Position numbers and translations under genes: made by a program | Notes under the pieces: generated by a model | Database searches by the model: none | What the model was told of the DNA's origin: nothing | Seen by the model: only the letters and a program-made list of their open reading frames with translations | In this document: positions 34,204 to 45,100 of the stretch, one piece after another | Position numbering within the stretch: position 1 is the stretch's first letter | Layout: the number at the start of each line of letters is the position of its first letter | Origin: Apium graveolens | Taxonomy: Eukaryota; Streptophyta; Magnoliopsida; Apiales; Apiaceae | Direction: 5' to 3' | Length of the DNA: 64,000 bases | NCBI RefSeq assembly: GCF_009905375.1 | Contig: NC_133653.1 | Coordinates: forward strand, 67,592,329 to 67,656,328

Positions 34204-36994
34204 CTCTTGAGGATTTTGAGAGAATTCAAATCGGCCATCGGATGGACTATAGGAGATATAAAAGGGATCAACCCTTCGTACTGCATGCATAAAATTCTGC
34301 TAGAGGAAGGTAGCAAGCCAACTGTTGAGCAATAGCGAAGGCTTAATCCTATCATGAAAGAAGTGGTGAAGAAAGAAATTCTAAAGTGGCTGGATGCAGG
34401 AATTATATATCCTATTTCTGTCAGTTCTTGGGTGAGCCCCGTGCAATGTGTACCTAAGAAAGGAGGTATTACTGTGGTAGCAAATGAGAAGAACGATCTC
34501 ATCCCCACTCGAACAGTCACATGATGTAGGGTATGCATGGACTACAGAAAGTTGATTAAAGCCACGAGGAAGGATCACTTCCCTCTTCTATTTATTGATC
34601 AAATGCTTGACAGGTTGGTTGGTCATGAGTATTATTGTCTTGTGGACGGCTATTCAGGAAATAATCAGATTTGTATTGCACCAAAAGATCAAGAGAAGAC
34701 TACTTTCACTTGTCCATTCGGCACGTTTTCTTTTCGCAGAGTTTCTTTTGGCTTATGTGGTACACCTACCACTTTTCAGAGATGTATGATGGCCATATTC
34801 TCTGATATGATTGGAAATAATATCAGAGTGTTCATGGATGACTTCTCTATCTTTGGACATTCATATGATGAATGCTTGAATAATCTTCTATTGGTGCTCA
34901 AAAGGTGTGCGGAAACCAATCTGGTGCTCAATTGGGAAAAATGTCACTTCATGGTGCAGCAAGGCATCATTCTTGGCACAAGGTCTCTATTAAAGGTCTT
35001 GAGGTGGATAAAGCCAAGGTGGGCGTCATTGAAAATCTTCCGCCACCTATTTCTATGAAAGGAATCCGTAGCTTTCTTGGTCATGCGGGTTTTTATCGAC
35101 GTTTTATCAAGGACTTCTCTAAGATATCTAAGCTGTTGTTCAACTTGCTCGAGAAAGATGTGCCTTTCAAATTTGATCATGAATGCTTGGCAACATTCGA
35201 GACTCTCAAGAAGATTTTAATCACCGCACCAGTTATTACGACATCTGATTGGAAAGAACCTTTTGAAATGATGTGTGATGCAAGTGGTTATACAGTGGGA
35301 GCAGTTCTTGGGCAGCGAAAGACTAATATCTTTTATAGTGGTCTACTATGCTAGCAAGACGCTAAATGGAGCCCAACTGAACTACACCACTACTGAGAAG
35401 GAGCTCTTGGCAATAGTTTTTGGTTTCGAAAAATTTCGATCTTATCAACTTGGGACAAAGGTGACAGTGTTCACTGATCACGCTGCCATCCGCTATCTGG
35501 TCTCAAAGAAGGATTCGAAGCCTAGACTTATTCGTTGGATTCTCTTGCTACAGGAATTCGAGTTAGAGATCAAGGATCGAAAAGGTATTGAAAATCAAGT
35601 AGCTGACCATCTCTCTAGATTGGAAAATCCCGATTCTACTTCACATGATAAGGCATTGATCAATGAATCTTTTCTGGATGAGCAGGTGTTCGCAATTCAA
35701 GAGGAAGAGCCATGGTTCACAGACATTGTGAATTATCTTGTTATTAATATAATGCCTCCTAATATGAATACGGCTCAAAAGAAGAAATTTTTGCATAAGG
35801 TGAAGTGGTACATGTGAGATGAACCATATTTGTTTAGACAAGAAGCTGACCAGATCATCAGGAGATATATCCCATTCTGTGAGACAGAGGGGATATTACA
35901 AGACTGTCATTCCACAGTTTATGGTGGACATTATGGTGGTGAAAAGATAGCAGCTCGTATTCTTCAAGCAGGTTTTTTTGGCCTACGTTGTTTAAGGATG
36001 CACATCAGTTTGTTTTAAGGTGTGATAATTGCCAAATAGTTGGTAATCTTACCAAAAAGGATGAGATGCCTTTAAATGTGATGCTTGAAGTTGAGGTCTT
36101 CGATGTTTGGGGAATCGATTTCATGGGACCATTTATCTCGTCCTGCAATAATTAGTACATGTTACTGACAATCGATTATGTCCCGAAATGGGTAGAAGTC
36201 AAAGCTCTACCGACTAATGATGCAAAGGTAGTGTTGAGTTTTCTTTATAAGCAGATATTCACAAGGTTTGGAACGCCACGAGTTATCATAAGTGATGAAG
36301 GGTCGCATTTTTGCAATCGTAAGTTCACTTCTATGATGCAAAGCTACAATATGAATCATCGCATTGGTACTGCCTATCATCCACAAACTAATGGTCAAGC
36401 TGAAGTGTCTAATAGAGAGATCAATCGTATTCTAGAGAAAGTCATTTTTCCGTCAAGGAAAGATTGGTCTTTGAAGCTCGATGAAGCTGTTTGGGCTTAT
36501 AGAACAACATACAAGACTCCACTTGGGATGTCCCTGTTTCAACTTGTCTATGGTGATGGATGTCATTTACCTGGGGAGCTTGAGCATAAGGCTTATTGGG
36601 CATTGAAGAAGTTAAACCTTGATCTAAATGCAGCTGGGAAGAAGCGAATGCTTCAGTTAAATGAACTTGATGAATTTCGACTTCAAGCGTACGAAAACAA
36701 CAAAATGTACAAGGAAAAGGTAAAAAGGTGGCATGACAGGAAGCTATCGCCTATGTCATTTGTGTCGGGGCAACAAGTTCTTCTATTCAACTCTTCTCTC
36801 TGACTTTTTCCTGGAAAGTTGAAATCAAGGTGGTCTGGACCATTTATCGTCAAAACTGTGTTTCCACATGGAGCGGTGGAAATTTTGAGAACGATTCGGG
36901 CCAAGAATTCAAAGTAAATGGTCAGAGATTGAAGCACTATTATGGGAATACGACAAACCGTGAAGTGGTTAGTGTCGTTTTATTGTCAACTTGA
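34204..36994 (+). pseudogene. Element A RT, RNase H and integrase, multiply broken
   Basis: Continues the gag-pol frame interrupted at 23089. RT has VCMDYRKLIKA and the FMDDFS active site near 34831-34850. RNase H has MMCDASGY near 35270; the integrase core has DFMGPF (36118), ISDEGSHF (36290) and [10 protein letters not shown] (36390). The last residues before TGA at 36992-36994 correspond to the ILLST end of element B. Stops lie at 34333, 34522, 35815, about 36150 and 36801. Single-base losses occur near 34975, 35335, 35968 (in a T run) and 36880. RT and integrase active-site residues are still readable, but the frame is not. Confidence 0.9.
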
Positions 36995-37075
36995 TCGCAT
37001 TACTCTACATCAAGCTAATGACGTAAAAGAAGCGCTTCTTGGGAGGCAACCCAAGATATGAGACCATAGGACACC
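36995..37075 (+). other. Element A post-integrase spacer up to the element C insertion
   Basis: Contains GAAGCGCTTC followed by TTGGGAGGCAACCCA (37029-37053), conserved in element B. The last five bases, ACACC (37071-37075), should be the left target duplication of C; no right copy survives. Confidence 0.7.
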
Positions 37076-37211
37076 TATAATAACCCCCAAAATTTTGAAC
37101 TTTTTGTAACCCTTATGAATAGTGTTTTAGCTGAACGAGAAAACTTTTCATGCCACACTATGTAGGGGTTCTGTTATGGATATTCTGAGATTTTATTAGT
37201 ACTCTACATGG

Positions 37212-37219
37212 TATATAAG
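37212..37219 (+). promoter_or_regulatory. Candidate TATA box of the element C LTR
   Basis: TATATAAG about 137 bp into the LTR, repeated in LTR 3 (near 57152) and LTR 2 (near 47064). A weaker AAATAAAA at about 37684, some 120 bp before a GGTAAGAT donor-like site, is an alternative that would parallel element 0. Which one is used cannot be decided here. Confidence 0.35.
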
Positions 37220-39254
37220 TGTATGTAAAGATCGTCAGAATCCAATACTGAACACTTTGATTTTTCCCGGAAATCCACTAGATACGGAAAGAATTGAGTA
37301 TAAGGTAACAGGATAAAAAGGATTTAAATTAAAGGATTATAAGAGAGGATCATAAAAGGAATATAATATATTGAGAAAGGTTAAGGGAACCTAAGTAATA
37401 AGATCCCGGGTATGATCCCTCAAACGATAAACGAAAACGAAAGTTAAGCGAACCGTGTAACAGATTAGCGGTCATTAGGCAAACAATTAGGAAGTTAATC
37501 AAAGGGATTAGAGAGGATGATGTCACCCAACCAATGAGAAGAGGACAAGGAGGGAAAGATGACATCATAGCATGACATAAGCATGACATGGGAAGGAAGG
37601 AAATGTGGTGGAATATTAACCACACAAAATCAAGGTTAAATTGGTAATTAACTAAAACAAAAACAAAACCAAATCAACCAAGCCAAATAAAAATCATTTT
37701 TCACCAAAACAAAAATCTATTTCTCTTCACCAAGAACTTGCTCTCGGCTTTTTGGCATTTCAAAGGGAAAAATTTTCAAAATCCAAGATCCAAGCTTCCT
37801 AAATTGGTAAGATAATTCCCTAATCATCCTTATGCATAGTTATGGCTATATCATGAGTTTAAGCACCCCATTCATTCTCAATCTTCTTCAATAAATCAAT
37901 GAAGAAGACAATGAATAGTGATTTCAAAATTTTTAACTTGAATTTTTCTTGTTTTCCTTTAAGATCCAAGCATCCCTAAGACTTCTCAAGGCTTCTTAAG
38001 GCTTCCTAGCTACTCCCACCACTTCAAGGAAGGCATATCATCTCCAAACCCTAGATTCCTTTGTATAATAAGATGATTTTGATTATTATGGTGATAAAGT
38101 AGCTTAATGCTTGTGGTTTAGAGTTTGGGTTGGAGTGGTAGTGAAATGGAATGGTGAATCTTGTTGTTTTGGTTAAAAGAACTTAAGTATAGTTAAATTC
38201 AAGCTTAGGCATAAGTATAAATGTTAATATTGAATTGATTGGGGCTGTTATGATGTGATAAGGATGGACTTTGGTTGTATCAATGGGTTGACGTTGAATT
38301 GTGATGGTTTTTGAATGGTTTAAATTTGGGAAATCGCGTAAACATAGCCGTTGTAATGTCCGATTTACTTTAGACTGCTTTTGTTCATAACATTAGGACC
38401 CGAGAACCCCCTTCTAGATGTTGACCATTGCCATGTTTAGATAGTTCATGTTACGAGCTTCGTTTTGATATGTAGTTCATTTGATTCTGATATACGGTTT
38501 AGGAGAAACGACTGTTTCATGTAACGGCGTTTCGCGAACGAAACTTTTCCCCTCGCCTTACTTTGAAACATAGGTTAAAGACCAAAAAGGGTTAATTAAT
38601 GTATGAAACAATTATGGTAAGAGTGCTAGGCAGTTGGTAAGACACCCGCGAAAGAATCGCCTTAAAACCCGTAATGGGTAATTTATTAAAAATGGTGGAG
38701 CCGAGGGTACTCGAGTGACTTAAGAGAATCAGTAAGCGCAAAACAAGCGTTAGAGTCTAAGTTAGTTAAAGTATAGATTTACAAGTGACTTTGGTTTAAT
38801 TCCAACTTACTTGTTGTTTATAGGTTACCAGACTCGTCCCGAGCCTTTTATCACCCCCAGTCGCTCAGGCAAGTTTTCTATCCGTTATACTGTTATTGTG
38901 ATGTATACGCTTGTATATGCATTATCTTGTAGTAGATGCATGATGGTTATATTAGCAAATTCTTGCGATATATTGTAGCATGTGATATGGTACATATGCA
39001 TGCCTGTTTCGTATTCTTGCTATATATATTTGTTGATTCAGTTGATAATACCTATGCTAGAGAATAGCGGTAATTTGCATATACCCTTAGTATAGGGACC
39101 CAAAGGTGAAAACATTTTCTAAAAACCGGGAGTTGAGGACCCCGAGTAGATTTGATATATATATATTTATATATATATATATGGTTATAGTTTTCAAAAC
39201 TATTAATCGAATAAGGTTTATTCGATAACTTTATTTTATTCATGAATATTATCT

Positions 39255-39400
39255 TGAATATTCATTCGAGGACTTATGACTCCTTTATATTATTTATTGA
39301 ATATTACTTGAATATTCATTTGAGGATGTATGACTCCGTTATTTTATTTAATGAATATTAATTATAATATTCATTCGAGGTATTATGACTCCGCTTATTA
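39255..39400 (+). repeat. Three 54-55 bp tandem repeats in LTR 1
   Basis: The word TTCATTCGAG or TTCATTTGAG recurs at 39261, 39315 and 39370, each followed by a TATGACTCC segment and AT-rich sequence. The same triplet occurs in LTR 2 (about 49117-49262) and LTR 3 (about 59199-59345). Confidence 0.8.
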
Positions 39401-40727
39401 TTTAATAATATTCTTTAATTTATTAAAGAATAATGTTTCGATAATCAAACTTATTTTCGATTATTCAAATAAAGATAGTACTTTTGTATAAGTATATCCT
39501 TGATTATTTAATTTTCATTCAAGTAAGAGTTTTAAAACTTCTACTTCAATTATTTTTATAAAGATTATTCTTTATGGAAATATTATTTAAATAATAATAT
39601 CCAGATATTTCTTTTTATTGAGACTGATTTACTTTATTAAATCAGCATTATTCCAAACACTTTTTAAAGTGTTTTCGAGTCTTTAAAATGATTTTTAAAA
39701 GTTAGAGCGGATCCCAAAACTCATTTTTATGTTTAAGATCCTCCTTTCGAAGGGGATTTAAATACTCGCTCAAAACCTGAGGGATCCGGCTTTGTGGTGT
39801 GTTTTATATTCGCAACAAGGTTGCTGTCTTGATAACAGAGTTTTTGATTACTTACCCAATACTCGGGAAGTAAAATTCTTGGAACAAGTTAATCCATTAA
39901 CAGACATCGCCTGGGAAATATCGGTGAGTTTTCCTTTCCAACTAGATACGACTTCTTGGTGGAGCCATATCAACAAGTTTCTACTTGGGGAAAGTGGGGA
40001 CGAGCTTTACGTTTCAGAGTCATGGATTTCATCTGAACTAGGAGTGGCGTAAGTGGCCGAGTAGCGCCGGGCCAGCCGTATTATTATATTGGCCCAAATG
40101 GCCTGGAAGTTCCGCTAAGGCGGTCCATTCCTTAGGAGTTCAGTGTTCGGTTGACAAGTAAATCCGACAGGTTCTCCTCTACATGTAGAAAATGGTGGGG
40201 TTGTACTACTACGACTGATCATCGTAAGTGGTCTTCCTGGCGCGGCAAACTCCCGTAATGAGTTTATCATCCATTTGGATAATTCTGCAACACTACCCGT
40301 AGCATTTCGATCGAAAGGCTACTAATGGGTGGTTGCCGAAGCATTGACAGGGTCAAACAATTTTATTGGTGTATCCATTGAATGAAGTATCTCGTAACTT
40401 CATTTCTTTTCAAAATATTTCAAAGATCAAATATTTTCAAGTTTTATTTGTGGCCTCATCTATGGGATGACCTCGTGAATCTTATTATACTTTGAACAGT
40501 AGTAGTTCAAGTAGATTTCTAAAAATGGTATAAGTATAGTGAAGTAATTGGTAACTTCATCTTCTTTTAAAACTTATATCCAGTAAGTAATTACCTTACA
40601 CATGATAAAGAATTCTAGTAAGTATCCATTTAGATACTTGTATTATTGTTATCACTATATATTATCTTGCGAGCTGTAAGGCTCACTCTTGCTTTATTTC
40701 TTCATCACACAACAACAGTTAGGAAAG

Positions 40728-40850
40728 ATGGCCAGACTGCAGCAGACCCAGCGCAAGCGCGTGGGAAGCGTCCCGCATCTTCCCGTTGATGTTGTAGCTG
40801 CTATAGCTGCAGAGGTAGATCTATTGGTAGATCAGGCATTCTACTTTTGA
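40728..40850 (+). CDS. 40-codon ORF in LTR 1 of element C
   Basis: ATG in a favourable context (GGAAAGATGGC) opens a 40-residue frame, MARLQQTQRKRVGSV at the N-terminus and DLLVDQAFYF at the end, stopped by TGA. LTR 2 (50586-50708) and LTR 3 (60675-60797) keep the same frame and length with a few substitutions. It starts basic and becomes hydrophobic/acidic. It lies about 270 bp before the LTR end, so it would be near the 5' end of any RNA started in the LTR. It could be a real small protein, an upstream ORF that lowers gag translation, or chance. Confidence 0.3.
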   Translation: MARLQQTQRKRVGSVPHLPVDVVAAIAAEVDLLVDQAFYF

Positions 40851-41122
40851 GAATTAATTATGTATAATTATAACTTGTGGCAGATAATGGCAATTAACTG
40901 TAAATTTATCAAGTAATCATTTTGGGTTGTAATAACTTTTAATTGTGGATTCAAGGACTTGTACTTATTTCAATTTCATCTCTGAGACTATAACAGGTTG
41001 TGGTGTGTGTTAGTGTGGGGTCACAGCATAAGGTTATTTATTAATTAAGTGAAGTGATATTGTGGAAAGAAAGACCTTGACGACCCGGATCCCTGACCCC
41101 GGATCTGGGGGTGTTACAGAAA

Positions 41123-41134
41123 TGGTATCAGAGC
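41123..41134 (+). other. Primer-binding site (tRNA-iMet), unit 1 of element C
   Basis: TGGTATCAGAGC, four bases after LTR 1. Confidence 0.92.
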
Positions 41135-41330
41135 TAAGCGTTATAAACCTCAGAGATGATGCGACGATATAATAATAAACTCACAAAGATAATAAGAACT
41201 CTTGCCAAGTTCATGGTCGGACTACTTAAAGTAGTGCTGACAGTTAAAACCCTTACGGGAACCCTTATAAGTATCATGATAGTAACTTAGCTCGTTTAAT
41301 GTGTAGGCGCCTGAGATAGAGGACCCTGAG

Positions 41331-41753
41331 ATGTTCGAGCGTGAGCATGATGAGGCACTGCTAGATGTTGAGGATCAGGAGGAGCCTGAGATGAAGGAGG
41401 ATGAAGAGGACCCCTCAGAGGAGTCAGAGACAGAGGTCATTGCTATTTCAGATGAGGAGGACCGCTCAGAGGATGTACTGAGGACCCGAGTGGCTGTTGC
41501 TGAGGCCCGACTGGATGAGGCCAGGAGGGAGTTGGATGCGGAGAGGGCGGGTAGGCGTACCCGAGCTTATGAGACTAGGGCTTCTATACCCCGATCCTTG
41601 AGGAGGGAGCTTACGGGGATAGAGCTCACGTCCCGAGCGAGGCTCAGATCGCTCCAGGAGGACAGGCATGGTAGGATCTCCAGGCGGCAGGCCGACTATA
41701 TCTTCCGTCATGCGATGGAAAGGGTATGGGAGCTGACCCGCTCCGGTGTGTGA
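41331..41753 (+). CDS. Pre-gag acidic coiled-coil ORF, unit 1 (140 aa, shortened)
   Basis: This ORF lies between the primer site and gag, 415 bp before the gag ATG. It starts MFEREHDEALLDVEDQ, has an acidic stretch with SEESETEVIAISD, then a Glu/Arg/Ala-rich segment (AVAEARLDEARRELDAERAG) with coiled-coil character, then a basic C-terminus (RRQADYIFRHAMERVW). Relative to unit 2 it lacks 97 codons (291 bp) in frame. No known domain is recognised. Its position suggests an accessory retrotransposon protein. It is open while gag in the same unit has a stop, which is weak evidence for coding function because both units are young. Confidence 0.6.
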   Translation: MFEREHDEALLDVEDQEEPEMKEDEEDPSEESETEVIAISDEEDRSEDVLRTRVAVAEARLDEARRELDAERAGRRTRAYETRASIPRSLRRELTGIELTSRARLRSLQEDRHGRISRRQADYIFRHAMERVWELTRSGV

Positions 41754-42168
41754 TTCAGGATTGATGATGGAATAGTCTAGTTGTCTAGTTGTCTAGTTAG
41801 TCGAGGCCTTAGTAAGAGCCAATTTTCCGGGATAGTTGACTTGTATATAGCATCCCTTTTTCTGACTAGACAGATAGACTCTTGTGTATCACTTTTGGGA
41901 CAGATGGCTGTAGCACTGTTGTACTTTTGACCAGATCAAACTATGTATTTCTCGCATTATGTATATATTTGTTTCCTTTCGGTTCAGTTCCTTAGTGACG
42001 AGATCACTGTTCTTATCATTATTATTACTGCACTTCTTATTAGAACTGTCATAAAATAATAGAATTGCGATATACGTTCTCCCTATTATAAGAGCTGTGC
42101 AAGTCACAATGTTGTATATGATTGTGACCTAACGTTGAATTTCCCAATAATATTTTTTTATCAGAATC
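41754..42168 (+). other. Leader between pre-gag ORF and gag, unit 1
   Basis: Noncoding, with stops in all frames. It ends in AATATTTTTTTATCAG five bases before the gag ATG, a good 3' splice-site context. The segment is conserved in unit 2 at 51903-52309. Confidence 0.6.
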
Positions 42169-45100
42169 ATGCCGCCAAGAAAGATTGGAACTAGGGCGAA
42201 CCCTGGATCTGAGGACCAGGGAAGTCATAATCAGGACAATAGAAACCAGAAATATAGTGAAGAGGAAGATGAGGATTATGTGGAACAGGATGACTCCCTG
42301 TATGAAGAGGAAGAGGAAATATATGATGTTGAGGGATTTGAGATAGAGGCTGAAGAAGGAGAAACTAAGGTTGAGCAACCAGTTTCAAACCCAGGCATGG
42401 ATCCCATGGGCCAGTTCATGCAACTCCTAAGGCAGAACTTGGAACGTCAACCCAACCCACCCCCTCAAGGAAATAACAATGCTGTGGCAAACTCTTACAG
42501 GGCTTTTAAGTCCCTTAAGCCCCCTGAGTTCCACGGATCAGCCGACCCAGTTGAGGCAAGGGCATGGTTAAAGGAAATAGAGAAATCCTTTGAGATTCTG
42601 AGTATCGATGAGGCACAGAAGACTGTATTTGCTACCTACCTTCTGAAAGGAGAGGCTAACTACCGGTGGGAGGCCAAGAAAAACATGGAGACAGATGCTA
42701 TCATAACCTGGGAGAGGTTCAGTCAGTTATTTCTGGGAAAGTATTTTCCGAGGTTTATGGAAAACCAGATGGAGCTCAAGTTCTTGGAGCTAAAGCAGAA
42801 TAACTTGTCTGTAGCAGAGTACGAAGCGAAATTTACTGAGTTATCAAGGTTTGTGCCGGAATTTGTGAGCACCGAGGAAAAGAAAGCGAGGAGGTTTCAG
42901 CAGGGACTGAAACCGTGGATTCGGAATAGGGTGGCAATCCTTGAGCTTACGGACTATGCCACTCTGGTGCAAAAGGCAACGATTGTAGAAGCCGGAAGTG
43001 AATAGATTCAGAAGGAAAGGGAGAAGAAGGGAATAAAGAGGAAAAGTATGAGCATGGGTGGAGGTTCCGCAGGAAGGAGCTTTCCAACTAGATTTAATCG
43101 AGGAGCAGTGTCCCTACCGGGAAGGAACACGGGGTTTAAGCGGCCAATGGGCATGAATGTGAGCCAGAGCGGCCAGAAGTCAAGAATGTCCTATTCCAAC
43201 CAGTCTCGACCCCCATTTCCAACCTGTAACACTTGTGGAAGAATGCATTCTGGGGAATATAAGGGAAAGCCAGTAACCTGCTTTAACTGTGGGCAAGTGG
43301 GCCACTATTCTCACAAATGCCCTTCGTCAGCCCCTGCCGTCATTCCAACCACCAATTGTCATCTGTGTGGACGCCCGGGTCATTGGAGGAGGGAATGCCC
43401 AATGAACAAACCAGCAGCTTCAGGAGCCAGCAGGGCTGCCTCCAATAAGCCACCTAATGCAAGGACTTTCAACATGATAGTCCAGGATGCTATGAAAGAT
43501 TCAGATGTGATAGCAGGTACCCTTTCTCTAAATTTAGTCAGTGCAAACGATTTATTTGATTCCGGAGCAACTAAATCTTTTATATCAAGGTACTTTGCGC
43601 GTAAATTAAGACTTAAGGCTGAACCCTTGATAGAACCCTTACAAGTAGAAATAGCCAATCATGAAATTATTCCTGTTAACCAGATTCACCCAGCATGTGA
43701 GATAGGTATAGGGGAACAATCTTTTAGTGTTGATCTGATCCCTTTTAAATTAGGGGAGTTTGATGTAATTTTGGGAATGGACTGGCTATCTAGCAATGAT
43801 GCTCAGATAGACTGTAAAGGGAAGAAAGTTAAGTTAAATATCCCAGGAAAGAAAGAAGTTATATTTAGAGGAAAGAGGCAGACACATAAATTTTTGACTA
43901 TGGCCCAGGCCAGAAGGATGCTACGAAAAGGAAATGAGGCTTACCTAGCCTATGTGGTGGACACGAAGAAGGAGGTGCCCAACTTACAAGATATTCAGGT
44001 AGTCAATGAATTTGAAGACGTATTCCCACAAGACCTTCCGGGATTATCACCCGATAGAGTGATTGAATTTGCTATTGAATTGGCCCCAGGGACGGCGCCA
44101 GTTTCAAAAGCACCTTACCGGTTAGCCCCGTTAGAAATGAAGGAATTAGCTATCCAATTGCAGGAACTCTTGGATAAGGGTATGATAAGACCCAGTGTGT
44201 CTCCGTGGGGAGCACCAGTTTTATTTGTTAAGAAGAAAGATGGGAGCATGAGGCTGTGCATCGACTATCGAGAGTTGAACAAGCTAACCATAAAGAACAG
44301 GTACCCATTACCTAGAATAGACGATCTGTTTGACCAGCTAAAGGATGTTGTTTATTTTTCCAAGATCGACCTGAGAACTGGATATCACCAACTAAAGATT
44401 AAACCCGAAGATATTTCCAAGACAGCGTTTCGTACCAGGTATGGGCATTATGAGTTCTTGGTAATGTCCTTTGGATTAACCAACGCCCTAGCGGCTTTCA
44501 TGGATTTAATGAATAGAGTATTTAAGAAGTACTTGGACAAGTGTGTGATAGTTTTTATCGATGATATTTTGATCTACTCCAGGACTGAGGCAGAACATGC
44601 AGAGCATTTGAGGATAGCTCTAGGAATACTCAGAGAGGAACAGTTATTTGCCAAATTCTCGAAGTGTGAATTCTGGCGGAATGAAGTACAGTTTTTAGGA
44701 CATGTGATCAATAAAGAAGGAGTATTGGTCGACCCCTCCAAGATAGAGGCGGTCTCAAATTGGGAAAGGCCAACCACACCCACAGAGGTAAGGAGTTTCA
44801 TAGGATTGGCCGGCTACTATCGTAGATTTGTACAGTTGTTTGCGAAGATCGCAGCCCCTTTGACACGACTTACTCGTAAGACAGAGAAGTTTGAATGGAC
44901 GGAGAAATGTGAGAACAGTTTTCAGGAATTAAAGAAAAGGTTGGTAAAGGCCCCGGTCTTGGCATTGCCGGAAGGAAAAGGAGATTTTGTGATATATAGT
45001 GACGCGTCGCACAAAGGATTAGGGTGTGTGCTTATGCAGCACGGTAAAGTGATTGCGTATGCGTCGAGACAACTGAAGGAATACGAGATTAGATATCCTA

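Larger units (their letters stand above)
37076..41118 (+). repeat. LTR 1 of element C (4.04 kb)
   Basis: Starts TATAATAACC where the other copies have TGTAATAACC, so the terminal TG is mutated to TA. Ends GGGGGTGTTACA. No long ORF is supported. Internal landmarks are a TATATAAG box at 37212, GGTAAGAT donor-like sequence near 37806, an AT dinucleotide run near 39157-39182, three 54-55 bp repeats at 39255-39400, and a 40-codon ORF at 40728-40850. Confidence 0.93.

Noticed and set aside
39157..39182. AT dinucleotide run as an origin or matrix-attachment site
   Set aside because: It is a simple repeat that varies in length among the three LTR copies; nothing else supports a function.
39792..40052. 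86-codon open frame inside LTR 1 of element C
   Set aside because: It begins at a non-ATG codon that is not kept in LTRs 2 and 3, matches no known protein, and lies in the untranslated LTR. The 40-codon ORF further downstream has a better case.
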